From Protonemura montana (taxonomy: Eukaryota; Arthropoda; Insecta; Plecoptera; Nemouridae), in the NCBI GenBank assembly GCA_947568835.1, contig OX387607.1, forward strand, positions 9,501,701-9,565,700: a stretch of 64,000 nt of DNA, read 5' to 3'. Shown in pieces: positions 36,730 to 49,390 of this stretch. Each line of letters opens with the position of its first letter. Within the stretch, counting starts at the first letter, position 1. The notes under the pieces were generated by a model. The model had not been told where the DNA came from and did no database searches. It saw nothing but the letters and a program-made list of their open reading frames with translations. The translations under genes and the position numbers were made by a program.

Positions 36730-37060
36730 TACTGTCAGAAGGCTAGTGTTAATGTTAAAATTTCTGCAGAGCAATCGAGCCGGCAATAGGTGGTAAGGGT
36801 AGGTAGGTGCCAGCCGATGGAGCTTGCGGCCGTCCATTTTTACAAACCTCTGCAATTAAATTAATACAACACAAAATATCTACACGTGGATATGTATGGT
36901 TGGCGTTAGCATTAACAAAGATTATTGAACCTTAACCAGTCTCAAATGCGATTACTCTGCAAGAAATAACGAAATACAGTTTAGGAGAATCCTCCATTTT
37001 TGGCGGTAAAGCAGTCATTTGGTGGTTATTTCTCGCGAAGACAGTTTTACATTATCGATA
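36730..37060 (+). repeat. Dispersed repeat R2, copy 2
   Basis: Long alignment with 7606-7890, same orientation, sharing the GCC..CCGATGG.GCTTG.GGCCGT core and the downstream ATTA.TCTGC.A.AAATAA.GAAAT block. About 300 bp. Confidence 0.7.
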
Positions 37061-38726
37061 GTAGTAGATATTACGTTGAAGAAATGGGTAATCCTCTTAA
37101 TTAAAATGTACACAGTTGTTTTTTTAAGTACCTCATGCACGGGAAATTGAAACTGCCATAGGAATTAGAGAAGAGTAAAGTAGAGTTGGAAGTGAAATTT
37201 CAAGGCTGAGAAAAATTTCCTTTTGATATCAGAGCAATCTTTCTTCTGAATTTGTTTGTAATTGAATGATGTTAATAATATTCACAAGCTAGAGGTGTGG
37301 TGGATCGGTTTGGTGTTCATTTTTCCATTGCAAATTAGACCAACATGAAACTAAAAACAGCGAACGTCACACCCGAAAATGCCCACAGTGAACAAAACCA
37401 ACGTCGAAAGAAAGTGAAACTGAACACCAATGGACAATATTGTCTGAACAGTGCTATCTTAAGACAGTGGAATCTTTAACAAAGCAATTAGCAACGTAAT
37501 TCACATCCCGATGCCGCGTGGGTGTACTTACTGTAAGTCACGTAGGCTTGAAATACCGCTCACAAAACTTTCGTTTTCATAATTATCACGAAAACAGGAA
37601 ACCAGCCACGGCTTTGTTTTGGTCGTCCGGCTACCTGAGTTTTCTTATCTTGTCAATATCCTATATACAGCATTGTTCGTTTTCTTGTCAATGGAGCCTT
37701 TATCCGATTAAAAGTAAAAAGAAACAAGTTTCACCTTAGAATGCGACATTTCGTTTTTTTTTTTTAAACGTAGAACACTTGCCGCTTACAGGTGACAATT
37801 TACATAATTACGTTTGAATATACACTGCAGCTCTGTAAAGAAAACGAAAAAAAAAAGAAAATGAGTCGTTATCTATGATCAACAATGAAAGTAACCGTTG
37901 CTAAAAACTGCAGTAAAATACTGTTGATTGAGATAGGAATATATGCATATACAAGAAGTGCATTAACGGAGAGATTCTCTGCGAAAACCTCTAAATGGGA
38001 AAATTGCAGCTCAATTAGGTAGATAGGTAGGTAGGGAGCGCACTTTTACGTCTGCGAAAATTGCAGTTTGCAAAAAATTGATCTGCAGTTCTATGCACCG
38101 ATAGGTTTTGAGAGTTGATGTGTATTGTGCACTTCGTTTAACTAGTTGAAAGTTGCGACGAGTTTTTCTCCCCCAACATTCTGAAGTTACTCAAAAGGAT
38201 CTTGAACTTGTAAATAAGCTACAATGACAAAGCGAAAATAACTGGGAGGTAAGTCGTGCAGCGATGAAATTTGGCATGAAAAAGGTATGAACGATCGAAT
38301 TTTCCACGCTGCCTTTTGAAAATAAAATTATTGTCCCTGTCGGGTTCATTTTCCAGTGACAAAAAGGAAGAAACAGTTCGGAAGAAAGTCGACGGACGGA
38401 TTTTGCACAACCGCACCCAGCAATCAATGTCATGAACATCCGCTAGATTTGATCGGACAGCTTTTTGTCATTTTGTCTGTCATATAAATAATTGATGTCC
38501 ATTTGTCGAAACACGCAGGTAGTACACACATGCAACCTTGTTCCTAAATCACTAAAAGCTGGCTTCGCGAAAAATAGCCGCAATAATTACTACTTTACCG
38601 ACAAAATTGGAGGATGCTTCTAGGTGGAGTCATCGTCATTGCAAGTATTTCCATTACTCGCATGGTTTACGCTCAATTAATGGTTATAAAATGCTAACCT
38701 CAACGATTGACATACATGTATCTATA

Positions 38727-38805
38727 TGTCGCAAGCGCCATCGGGTGTCACCTACCGTTACCACGTAGTTCCGGCTCATTTGCTCATCAGAAAGTTGAAA
38801 ATAAT
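38727..38805 (-). repeat. Dispersed repeat R2, inverted partial copy
   Basis: GCAAGCGCCATCGG, then CACCTACCGTTACCA, then CGGCTCATTTGCTC is the reverse complement of the R2 core at 7645-7705. Confidence 0.6.
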
Positions 38806-39681
38806 AACAGGTACTCAGACGATACATTTAAACTAAATGGTACAGCATAGCAATGTGTGCTTTGGGGTTGCCTACTTCACGTCTATTCGTCTCTAAGGAA
38901 AGCTACCGACTTCAAAGGAACGGTGAGAAACTATCTTAGAAATTGCACCACTTTTTGCGCCGATACCTTCGCTTCCGAGATTGCCGTCGCTTCATTGCTC
39001 TATTGACATTGACGGATCGCCACAGATTTTCTCTGTCACACTTGGTTTTGTGTACGTAGAGAACCAAAAAAAAATATATTTAGGCTGATCTAGTTGAACC
39101 GAATCTTACCACTCTATTAAGATATCATCAATGCAGATTCAGAATCTTTTTCTTGATGAGAAAAAAACAACAAAAACAAACAACATATTTCAGTTTAAAT
39201 GACATTGTCTCTTGCTGTTGTATTGTTTCTGTTCTCGAGGAGAAACGAATTGGGAAAAAAGAACACGCTTTATAAACAGTTTCATTTTATTACAAAAAGT
39301 AAAAAATTTACAAACGTCAACAGTAGTTCTTAAAATTAAATTCAGATGTCAGTGCACAACTTAAATGCTTCACAAAGCAAAATAATTTGCTAAAAATAAT
39401 GTTATTGGCAAAATTGTTTTGTAAAACAATCGATAAATAAAGTTATTAGTCGCTCAAAATCCATCTCGTGATGCTGAGGATAATAATTATAGTCACGACT
39501 CACGACAACAAAGAAAAAATGCAGGTATCAAAAATTAAATACAATTTCAAAAAAACGCACACAAAGTTAATCTTGTTCTATAAACGGTGCGTTCACTTCC
39601 CAACATTTTCACTCTTGTCGTCGACCTCCTTTCTCCTATGAACTTAGAGCGATTTTTTTGATTTTTGTTTTAAATTCCCTT

Positions 39682-41866
39682 TTAAAACGCATTCGGTCCT
39701 TGCCTGTAGCTGCTATAGCTGTGTCCATGTTCAGGGTGAACCAAAGTGTGAGACAATCTGGAACTCGAAGGCATGGGCACGAACCCACCCTGCATTTTAA
39801 CAGGAGTGCTAACAGTCGACTTCACCCCTGTCGCGTAGTACTGCTTTTGCTGCTGGGGCACCTGATACGTGTACTGCGGCGCTGATTGCTGTTGATACTG
39901 TAGCTGGTATTGCTGATACTGCTTTGGAGTCAGCGTAATATAATGTGGCTTTGGTCCAGCTTGAATTGTATCGTACTGAGGCTTAGGAGCCGCGTACTTG
40001 TACTGTTGAGGAATTGTTTCATATTGGTACTGCTGTTTGGCAGGCGAAACATACTTGTATTGCTGACCTTGAACCTGGTATTGTTGCTGTTTTGCCGGGG
40101 CTACATATTTTGCAGCGGTAGGAAGTGGTTCGTATTGGACTTTAGGAGCTACGTATTTGGCTGCAGAGGGTAAAGTTTCATACTGCACTTTAGGAGCTAC
40201 GTATTTGGCTGGAGTAGGCAAAGATTCATACTGAACTTTCGGCGCAACATACTTAGCTGGAGATGGTAGTGACTCATACTGCTGCTTCGAAGGGGCGACA
40301 TATTTATATTGCTGTTTAGCAACAGGAGCAGCTTGGTATTGCGCCTCGTACTTGGCGGCGGGAATCGTCACGTACTTGTACTGTTGCTGCTCAGCTGCAG
40401 TTGCTGGTACTGTGACATATTTATATTCGTATTGCTGTTTACCAGTAGCTACATTGTTTTCGTAAGCTTTTGGGTCTTCATATTGTTGTTTACCAGAAGA
40501 CAGCTGTTGCTGTTGACTGATGAAACTTTTGTATTGCTCAGGGGTCAGAGATAGAGCTGCTTCTTGGTCCAAATACGCTTGGAGTTGTTTGGGAGAGACT
40601 TGCTGAGCGGCAGCTGCTGTTGTGTATTGTGCTTGTGGTTGGTAGTATTGCTGTTGCGCTGCTGCGGTGACTTGTTGGTACTTTTGTTGTCCCTGCTTCT
40701 GGTCGGATTGTTGGGCGTAGTATTGGGAAGCTGGTACGTACTGAATGTATTGTTGGGGGTAGGCGGCCTGCGGTTGCTGGTATTGTTGAGTGGGGGCGGG
40801 GGCGGACTGTTGAGTGTAGAACTGGACAGGGATGCCGTTGACCATGTATTGGGTGTTTTGGGTTTGTGCCTGCGTTTGGCCCTGGGGCTGGAACTGAATG
40901 CCTGGAAAACAAGAAGTGTCAGATTAAAAAATAATTTTAATAGTGATAATATTTTCGGAAATGTGAATTGGCAAATGGTGAAATTCTAGACGATTTGTAA
41001 TTGTTTATTCACGCAGTTCCCGAAAATTTTCAGCCATGTTAGGTTGTCCATCATAAACGTGATGCAAGTGAGTTCAGAGAACAATTAGAGAACAAAAAGA
41101 AATTTTGCAAGTTACAGACAAAACATATTTTTTCTTGTCTCAATCCAGCCAGCTTAATTGGTCGGTTTGATGGACATGCCATCATGCATACGAAATCTCG
41201 TGTGAATCCACTGAGGCAGTTTCCATAAACTTTTTACCGCCGAGATGGGAAAACAACTCTTGTCAACGTCACCGATGGAAAAAAACTAACGCGTTTGTCT
41301 CATCAACGTGTGGTGAGAAAAAGCAAAGATACAAAACGGAGAGTTTTCAAATGTATTTCCTTTTCAGTTCAAAAGTTGTGTTAAAGATTTACCATATTTT
41401 CCTCGCATTTTATTTTTCGGAATTTCGGACTGTGGTTTTCCGAAACCAGAAATACTATACCGTCTTCAAGAAATTTTGTCTGGGCTAATTCTTAGCATTT
41501 TCTCTTTAGTTTCTAAATCCATCGATTTTTCTCAAGATAAGGAACAAGCCTAGTGCCATCAAGTCATCGAGCCTCACCAGGATACTGCTGTTGAACTTGT
41601 GCAAGCGCCTGTTGATACTGTTGCAGGAAAACTTGCTGCTGCTCGGGGGTTAGCGTGAGCTGTCCTGGTTGCTGATACAGATACTGTTGCTGTTGCTGTT
41701 GCTGTTGCTGATATGTCTGTCCCGTCCCTTCCGACTGCTTAGACTGATCATCGCGCTGCTTGGCGTCGTTCAGATTGTCTCGTTCAATGTCTTCCAACTG
41801 CACCTTCTTTTCAGCTCCCACGACAACGGCGACAAACAGCAAGACCAACACATGGCGTAGCAGCAG
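39682..41866 (-). CDS. Gene G: secreted Gln/Tyr-rich repeat protein, about 503 aa or more (first exon unplaced)
   Basis: Visible coding exons are 41866-41578 and 40901-39682 (phase-1 junction inside YPG|IQFQPQ). The 5' exon starts at an acceptor and reads LLLRHVLVLLFVAVVVGA, so the initiator lies upstream. The best candidate is an ATG at 43923-43921 directly followed by donor GTACGT with TATAAAG at 43957-43951. That would leave only a 3-nt leader, so I do not fix it. The mature part has EKKVQLEDIERDNLNDAK, polyQ/Y, LTLTPEQQQVFLQQY and a tandem unit of about 17 residues, KYVAPKVQYE(S/T/P)LPTA, four times. Further YKYV/QYKYVTVP repeats and a C-terminus SSYRQGPNAF follow. No Cys in the mature part. 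The regular Tyr-Lys-Gln pattern fits a crosslinkable extracellular-matrix protein (inference). AATAAA at 39286-39291. Confidence 0.75.
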
Positions 41867-42654
41867 CTGTAAGAGACATGCTTGAAAATTGCTGACATTG
41901 CATGTGTTTTTCAGCTGAAAACCATCACCGGAAAGCTGGGATTTGTCGCCAATCCTTAACCCCTTTTTTTCGTAATTTGCCTATTCACGGGAAATTGATT
42001 TTGTTACTGAAGTAAAAATGTGTTCATTGCGTTTTTATCACGATTTGCATCATCCAATTTCTCGAATCGATGACTCCGTTATATTGTTTTTATTGACTTC
42101 TACAAATCATTCGCTATCAGCAATAATTTTCGATATTTACACGGTATAATTAATCTACCCGAAATTGTTACCGATTTAACAGTTTTAAATCTCTCGTCAC
42201 ACTCGATTTAACTGGCCAATAGCACGACTCCGTCGATCAATTGTGTGTACGTATTAACAATTGGAGTAAAAGCTCTGCTATTGGTGTACTTGGAAAGCGT
42301 GATCATCTTCTGAACCATCACACGCTTGGGTTGCAGCTCTTATTCTTGGTGGGCGCTCGTGCTTGCTTTGCAGGGTAATTAGGAGAATCGTGAGCCCAGT
42401 GTCTAATTACAGGTCGTGATTTCAAACATTAGACAATTGAACCTAGTTTTTTTTTTTTTATTGTCAGGATATGTTGCGTCGACATCTGACTGCAATGACC
42501 GTTAGAGGTTCGCTTGGTTTGTCATAAGGGGATGTTACAAGTCAAAGCGGAAATCAACTGTGAAAACGTATCTAATTTCAAATTAGAGTTATTCAATATG
42601 AAATGGTTGTGACACAGTGTAGCGTCACTAGAATCCGAGTGACTGTGAGTATTC

Positions 42655-42720
42655 GCAGCCCCGTGGTTTTCCTTTTTGGAGATCTGTCATTCTCATCAAA
42701 TGCACTAAAATCCTCTCAAA
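42655..42720 (+). repeat. Dispersed repeat R4, copy 2
   Basis: Partner of 895-960. A B-box-like GGTTCGAGTCCCC follows at about 42743, so R4 might be a tRNA-related SINE; this is weak. Confidence 0.4.
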
Positions 42721-45700
42721 AAGGCCATGTTCAATTAACTTGGTTCGAGTCCCCGTTTGGACACCAATTTGTAGAAGTTTGGTGTTCCTAAAATATACCG
42801 AAAAGAATCCTACAATGACGTAGGCATTGAAGGACGGCAAAGAAAGGTATTTAACCACGATTTTAAACTGTTTTGTCTAAAAACAACAATTTTCTTTGGG
42901 AAATTCTACTCGATTTCGAAATGCTTGGTCATTTCTGAAAAAATTGTCGTGAACCACGAGGATTTTCTTTGAAGTTAAAGACAAAAATATTTGAGAAACA
43001 AATGACTGGAAAAGTATAGTGATACCTAAAATATTCCATTTCCACCAAACTTGATTTCTAACGTTTAGACGAATGTCGAAATCGATTGAATGTCACGTAC
43101 ATTTTTTGTGAGAGTTTTTTTCAAACCAATGAAAGTCGATTTATATCCCGATTCAAATTTCGTTTTTATGTAAATATTTCTGTGCATCCACGAATGAAAG
43201 TTGAGATGAAGTAGGTGTATTCATACGCAGTGTCGAAAAACCCGGGCCTGTTCTTTAAATATCGGTTAGTTTAATTTCATTTGATTACAGGCATTGTAAT
43301 AATGAGCATGTGAAATTGTTCCTTCGCAATTTCATGGCTACTGAACTGACTGCGGTTGCAAGAGAGAGAGAGAAACGGAAAGTGAACGGTCAGACGTATA
43401 ATTCATTACGTTGCATGAATGAAATTTACATCTCTGCAAAATAATTGTCCAATTCCTAAAGATGAACAAAAACAAAAACAGGTATTTCTCGTCTTAAAGT
43501 CGAAATGACTGATGCACTTTTCATTTCCGAATCTATAAATTATAAGAAAAAAAAAAATACTTTTTCGATTGGTGAAATTCGCAATTTTAACTATTCTTTA
43601 TTTGGTCGAAACTATTTTTCGACCAGCTAACAAGGCGACAAAACCATTTCAAATGAAATTAAAGCCATACCATCTTTTTAAAGTTTTACTTGTCCGAACG
43701 TTCACAAAAAACAATCAATCAAGCTAATTTTCAATCACGCGTGCTTAGGTAAATTACAAGCCGACCAAACCAGATCGATTCATCGGCGCCCGAGGACACA
43801 ATTTCACAACCCAGCAATCTTTCAATACACCTTAACAACATGCTATCACGATCAACTGATCACGCTATTAAAAACCATGCAAAAGATAAACAAATAAAAA
43901 TCACACACAAACACACGTACCATGATAAAAAATGTCGAACTATTTTTCCACTTTATAACTTAAATTCCCTGCTAGTTGTTATTAGTTCTGCTAGTTCTGA
44001 TAGAATGTATGGTAAATACGATGTGCAGCCTAATATAAGGAGTGGGACTCTAGCTAAAGAGAGTGTTAGAGTCTTGCACGGGGGAAGGTAGCGATAGACT
44101 TTCCTCACTGCGAACCACACAGCGCCATCATTGGTGATCCCCTACAATCAAAATCTCCCTCCAAAAAGCTGAGCTCATGGCTTTCGCGACCTGGAATGTT
44201 GTGTACACTTTAAAACATAGCAACCGTGACCTCTAATTACGAAAAAAATTACTTCACGTGGGGGTCTAGATGTTGTTTTCGATTGGAATTAAGTGTTTTT
44301 TTTTTTCGGGTACAGTGGAGTTTAAGTTGTCACGACGAAGTGATTTTAGTGAGGTATTTCGGTAGTGAGAATCACAATGAACCAAATTACGCGATGGTTC
44401 CACGAGAAATTTATGTAGGTTTCACTAAAAAAAATAATTTGGTACGCTGCAAAGATAGCTGTTGATCGTAATCTTTGGCTAGCGTGATTATCTGGCGTTT
44501 AAATTAATTGCTGAATTTGTTTGAAATTTAATTTTGTGTGTTTTTTTTTCGGTGCGAATCAGTGAAGTTGCATGTATGATGAAATAGGCGGAGATATTTT
44601 CGAAAATGCGCTAAAAGTAAGTGATTTCTTTTCTTGCTTTACAATTGTGATGCAAATTCCAATTGCCGTTGCATGCATTCTTGATGAGTTAATAAGAGAA
44701 GTACATTGTACTGACACTTGAGTGATTGCGTTCAAAATATCTTTCCACCCACTGATAACGATTGTGCAATTAGCAAATAACAAATATATTTTTATGCTTT
44801 CAATTTACATTTGGTACTTCGTTTTATTTAACTAGCATTGCAAATTAGCGGTCAATTATGTTGCTCTTAGCATCTAAAGATCTTTTACAAAGCTAGAATT
44901 TTTCACAACCAGTTTATTTCATAGAAATAGATTAGCGAAATGAAATTTAATTAATACTTTATCATTGAATGTCCTTCACCTTTCTATGATTTCTAATAAT
45001 ATCCTCGTAAATTGGCCGCTTAGCTGCAGTCCCACACCGAAATTAAAATTTCTAGAACGACTCGCACAAAAAAAACGGTAACCTACGCTGGACAAAATTG
45101 CCTTAGGTCCCATTTTCTCCACGCTTTTTTTGTGTCCAAACGAAATGACACCTGCACAGAAGCCCAGCATTGCAGGTAAAACTCATTACAAGAGTACACT
45201 AATAGAACACGCACACCGCAAAATAATTAAATCTGCAATATACCTTTCTTTTGGGTTAAAAATCAATTAAAATGTCTCGATAGGTTTTGAGTAACAAAAG
45301 AAGCTATGATAGCGTGAATCATTGAGGCATATATCCGAGTAACTGGATACTCTTCTTTTTTTGAAAATAGAGATCCAGTTCCTTTCTCCGGCCGGGAACT
45401 ATGCAGCGTTTTCGCTTGAGTATATGGATCATCTGTCAAAACTTGTATATGTTTATCCATCCATCTCTGTTGATAGACAACTGACCTGCTACCATCAGAT
45501 CTTCACTTCCGTTTATAGACAGGTCATTTGTATGCATATAGGAAGATTTGAAAAATCTCAACTATCTTCTCGGCATGGTTACCTGGAAAGCTGGTGTTGT
45601 TTTTATCTGGTCCAAAGGCCAAGATCATTAAAGTTGTAATTTACTTGCAAGCCTCACACACGTATTTTATTAACTTATAAGGGAAAATGAAGTGACATTT

Positions 45701-47244
45701 CTGGTTATTTTACTAAATTTACTTTCCTCTCGCCAGTAAAAATATCAGCACGCGATAAAACAGGCGTAATTATAAAGGTCTAGGCAATGCTTATAAAAGT
45801 AATGATTTCTTACACATGGAAATGTTGTATTATTTAAAAAAAAAAAAATGCTATTTAGATTTGCATTACAGACAATATCTCCATTCATCTCTACTTTATC
45901 CATAGAATTTCCTTCCCATTCAGACTTTTTAAAACGCTTCACGGTCTGTTATTGTCTCATGCACCGCAAAACTTGTGCGATTCTCATAAGACCAATTTAT
46001 ATCTGACATTAAAATCACGGTGTAAAAATTCACGCAGTCGTGGTATCGCTATGATGTGTGGGATAAAATTCAAGCGTAAAAGTAAAGCAAAAACCGTTCA
46101 CAAAAAAGAAGATTCCCTTTCTTCCAATTGACTTTTGCCTCAAGATAATGCACGCAACCGCATAATATACTTGATTGATGAGATCGAAGGTGAATTGGTC
46201 CACTGCCTCATCTTCACCGACGCTATACGTTAAGCACAGGAATCGGTAATAGCCCCACTGACTTCTAATTGGACGCGCTAAGTGGTTCGTCGGTCTGAAA
46301 AGCACTTCGGTTTTACACAAAGTCAATGTAGATCACATCCTCAATTTATTCGCGATTCGAATTGGTATCGCTATGAAGTGCATTAGACAAAATGCATTAT
46401 AATCGACGAGGAAATGAAGAAATCAAAGTAATTGGTAAGAAATGATGACTTTATGGTTAGCAAGTACGTGCTTTTAAAATTTAAAGACGAGTTTCCATTT
46501 TTGAACCACATAAACACTAGCGACTGTTTCTTGTAGACATACTCACACCTACAATAAGACCACTTACAAGCATACGCCTAGCAATTAGGCTCTAATAACA
46601 CCTATTTTCTAATGTGTTGTACCAGTCAGTTATCTTGAAGAGAGATCAATTAAAACTGTAAAACTATGTGGCCGACCCGACTCGTACGGCAAAAGTGAAA
46701 GAGGAATTATAATTGTATAGATACCTAAATCAAAATCGCCAGCTAACCTATAATGTATGTTGCGGTCGATTGATTCGATTGATAGAATGCATTCGGAACT
46801 TAATTAAGCTGCATGGCTTGGCGCGTTGAACAGGACGTTTCGCACACCTGAACAACGCACCGAATGTCCAGGGCGATGTGCTTTTCTAAAGATCTCTCCC
46901 CGGGACTGAAAGATTAACAATGAAGACGATATATGGTTGTTACACTTGCAGCAAGCTGTGGGTCACAAGGGATTTGATTTGGTTTTCATTCTGATTGATT
47001 GGTTTGTAATGAGTAACAGTCTGTCTCATTGTTTCTGTCACAATCTAATTTGTTCGCTAAGAAGTTTTACAATCTCTGCGGTAATTGTGTGCGAGTGTTG
47101 CATTGGAGGTTATTCGCCAATCAAAACAAGAAAAACCAAAAGAAAAAACTCATTTTCACAGCCTTCCATGACTGGATTTCGACAAGTTTTAATTTTTACA
47201 TGAAACAACCAACAATTTTCATAACTTTGACTACCAACGAACAT

Positions 47245-47732
47245 TTTGGTGTGTTGCAAATACTGGTTCTCGTGAGATCACCAAAGTTAAGCAACACTGC
47301 ACTATGTCAGGTTTTAGATGGGTGACCACCGAAAGGTTAAGGGAGCTGCAAACACCGGTTTTCGCGGGATCATCGACGTTAAGCAACACTGCACTAGGTC
47401 AGGTTTTGAATGGTAGACCACCAAACAGTTTGACGTGTTGGAAACACCGGTTCTCGTGAGATCTCGAAAGTGATCTCCAACACACTGGGTCAGGTTTTGG
47501 ATGATGACCATCATACATGTTTATGATCAGTTTTGTTCGGAAAAGAAGTTGAAAGGATTACAGTTAGTTCAACAAATTTACTCACTATGAATATCAACCT
47601 CTCGACAGCGTGGATAAAACGGTGGTCACCTTGGTGCTCGTCACCAGGAGTAGGTTATGTGCCGGAACCGGATTTTCCTACTTCCCTTCTTCTCAGGCTA
47701 GGTTTATCATCACCATTATCATCATCATCATT

Positions 47733-47829
<97 letters not shown>

Positions 47830-47900
47830 CCCAAGAGTCACAAGCCTTGTGTCAAATGGCCCGTTGTCAAAACAGAACGCAACTATCACCATAAATCAAT
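47245..47900 (+). repeat. 5S-rRNA-headed SINE with three tandem heads and a long TCA tract
   Basis: Three successive 5S-like heads (about 47245-47330, 47331-47421 and 47422-47519) each carry a GGTTCTCGTGAGATC-type block, AAGTTAAGCAACACTGC (diverged in the third) and a GGTCAGGTTTT.GATG..GACCA block. One body follows, with AAACGGTGGTCACCTTGGTG and CTTCTCAGGCTAGGTT. Then comes a TCA microsatellite (47700-47830) and a tail with GGCCCGTTGTCAAAACAG. Head multiplication is unlike an ordinary single-headed SINE. Confidence 0.85.
47700..47830 (+). repeat. TCA trinucleotide microsatellite inside SINE tail
   Basis: About 120 bp of almost pure TCA units with two C interruptions. It occupies the position of the short CATCATCC tract in the other SINE copies, so it expanded from that seed. 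The polySer and polyIle frames here are artefacts. Confidence 0.9.
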
Positions 47901-49204
47901 CAATCAAACCAAACCAAAGGTTACGGTGACCAAAACTGAACATGCATAAAAAAAATTCCCAGCCGTCTTAAATACTCTCCCAACAATTATAACCATACAT
48001 TTTTAAACACACGCTTAAAGTCGCCGGGTAAGTTTTTGTCGGCGCTAATACAATTCTCAGAGTAGAAATCGACTTTAGCGACATCTATTCAACAAATTCT
48101 CATTCTTCTCATGAAATTAAAAAGTGTGTCGCTAGCAACTCTAATTACAAACTAATTTGACATTGTGCTAAGTAAGTTGACACCATGTGCTATCATTCAC
48201 GGTTGCTACTTTTTCATATTACTTTCATTTTCTCGTACGCACTCTGACTGGTATTAGGAGGAGTGGCTCGATCAGAAAGGAAATGTCGGTACAATGCGTT
48301 TCAAAGAGACTGTATGCGTAGGATGCGTGCATGTAGTCCAAATTTCATGCGTGTTACCGGGAAGCGCGTTTGGAAATCGCTAGATGGTTGCACTGATATA
48401 CCGAGAAGTGGATTCTATGTGATGAAAATTACTAGTGTTACTTTTGTAAGATACTAATGTGGATAATGAACGTGTGGCTATGTGCTTTTATTACATTGTA
48501 GTAACCACATTATTGCCCCTGTTATTTTTCAGATTATTTCTTACTTTCACCGATAAGACCATCATTTCGTGAGCTGGTTCGTAGGCGTCAAGTCTTCTTC
48601 TGTCAATCATAATTTATATTCCTATTTATTATGAATCGATTCAATCAATTAACGCCCAACGAATTGTTTTTTAAGGTATAATAAATCATCTACCCGTCGA
48701 TTAATTTCATTATTGAATTCCTGATGAACTATAATTAAAGTTTATTTTTCAATAAACGTTTCGTAAGCCAGAAATATGTCGATGTGATCGATAATCGACA
48801 TTACTTTTCTTTATAAACGTGCTGTGCAATCATGGAAAGTTTATTAGATGCATTCTGGAAGATTGATGATCTTTAATTAATTATTTCTAATTGAAGGTGA
48901 AATCTTTTAATCCCGCAATTAATTCAAAACATTCTGTTTTGAAAGGTGTGGCTTATTTGAGAGCACACACCAAAACAATAATCATGTAAGTATTATACAT
49001 GCAATTAGTGATGGTAATGCTATAGTGTGTCCGGAAAACTCATATGCATTGATTCTAGCAATATAGGTATTTGCGAACGCTTTTGTAGAAGTCAATATTT
49101 ACCTGTGAAACACTTTTGTTGCTTGAAAAGGTTGATTGGGCTGCGATTTTGAATGTTTTTTTTACCGAGAGAGTGAATTTATGTTTTTGTAGTCTGAATT
49201 TTTT

Positions 49205-49390
49205 CTGGTTAACCAGGTGGGAAGGGGTGAGGATAGGTTCGTGAGTTGGCGACAGCTTAAATGATTGAGTCGAGATGAGTCTAATTGTTGACCAGTTAAA
49301 CATGAATCGAACAAAGATCCCCTTAATTGCCAATTGTAAACTTGAAAAACCAATGCACCAGAGATTTTGGGATACACCAGAGGTAAGATC
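49205..49390 (+). repeat. Dispersed repeat R5, copy 1
   Basis: Aligns with 53195-53390. Landmarks: GGGAAG.G.TGAGG.TAGG, CGTGAG.TGGC.ACA, GTCGAGA, then TTGTAAACTTGAAAAA(C)CA. The 3' end TTTTGGGATAC matches TTTTGAGACG. Confidence 0.65.

Larger units (their letters stand above)
36210..39681. other. Gene-free interval between genes F and G
   Basis: Contains R2 repeat copies at 36730-37060 (plus) and 38727-38805 (minus, partial). The gene G 3' untranslated region ends near an AATAAA at 39286-39291. No gene recognised. Confidence 0.5.

Noticed and set aside
37310..37432. Short inverted repeat (TGGTGTTCA and TGAACACCA) about 110 bp apart
   Set aside because: Nine-base arms are too short to claim a MITE without flanking target duplication.
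42331..42376. Plus-strand LLFLVGARACFAG after a TTGCAG acceptor
   Set aside because: Looks like a signal-peptide exon but has a weak donor and no neighbouring exons; treated as chance.
47533..47949. PolySer and polyIle frames
   Set aside because: They are the TCA microsatellite of the SINE read in different frames.
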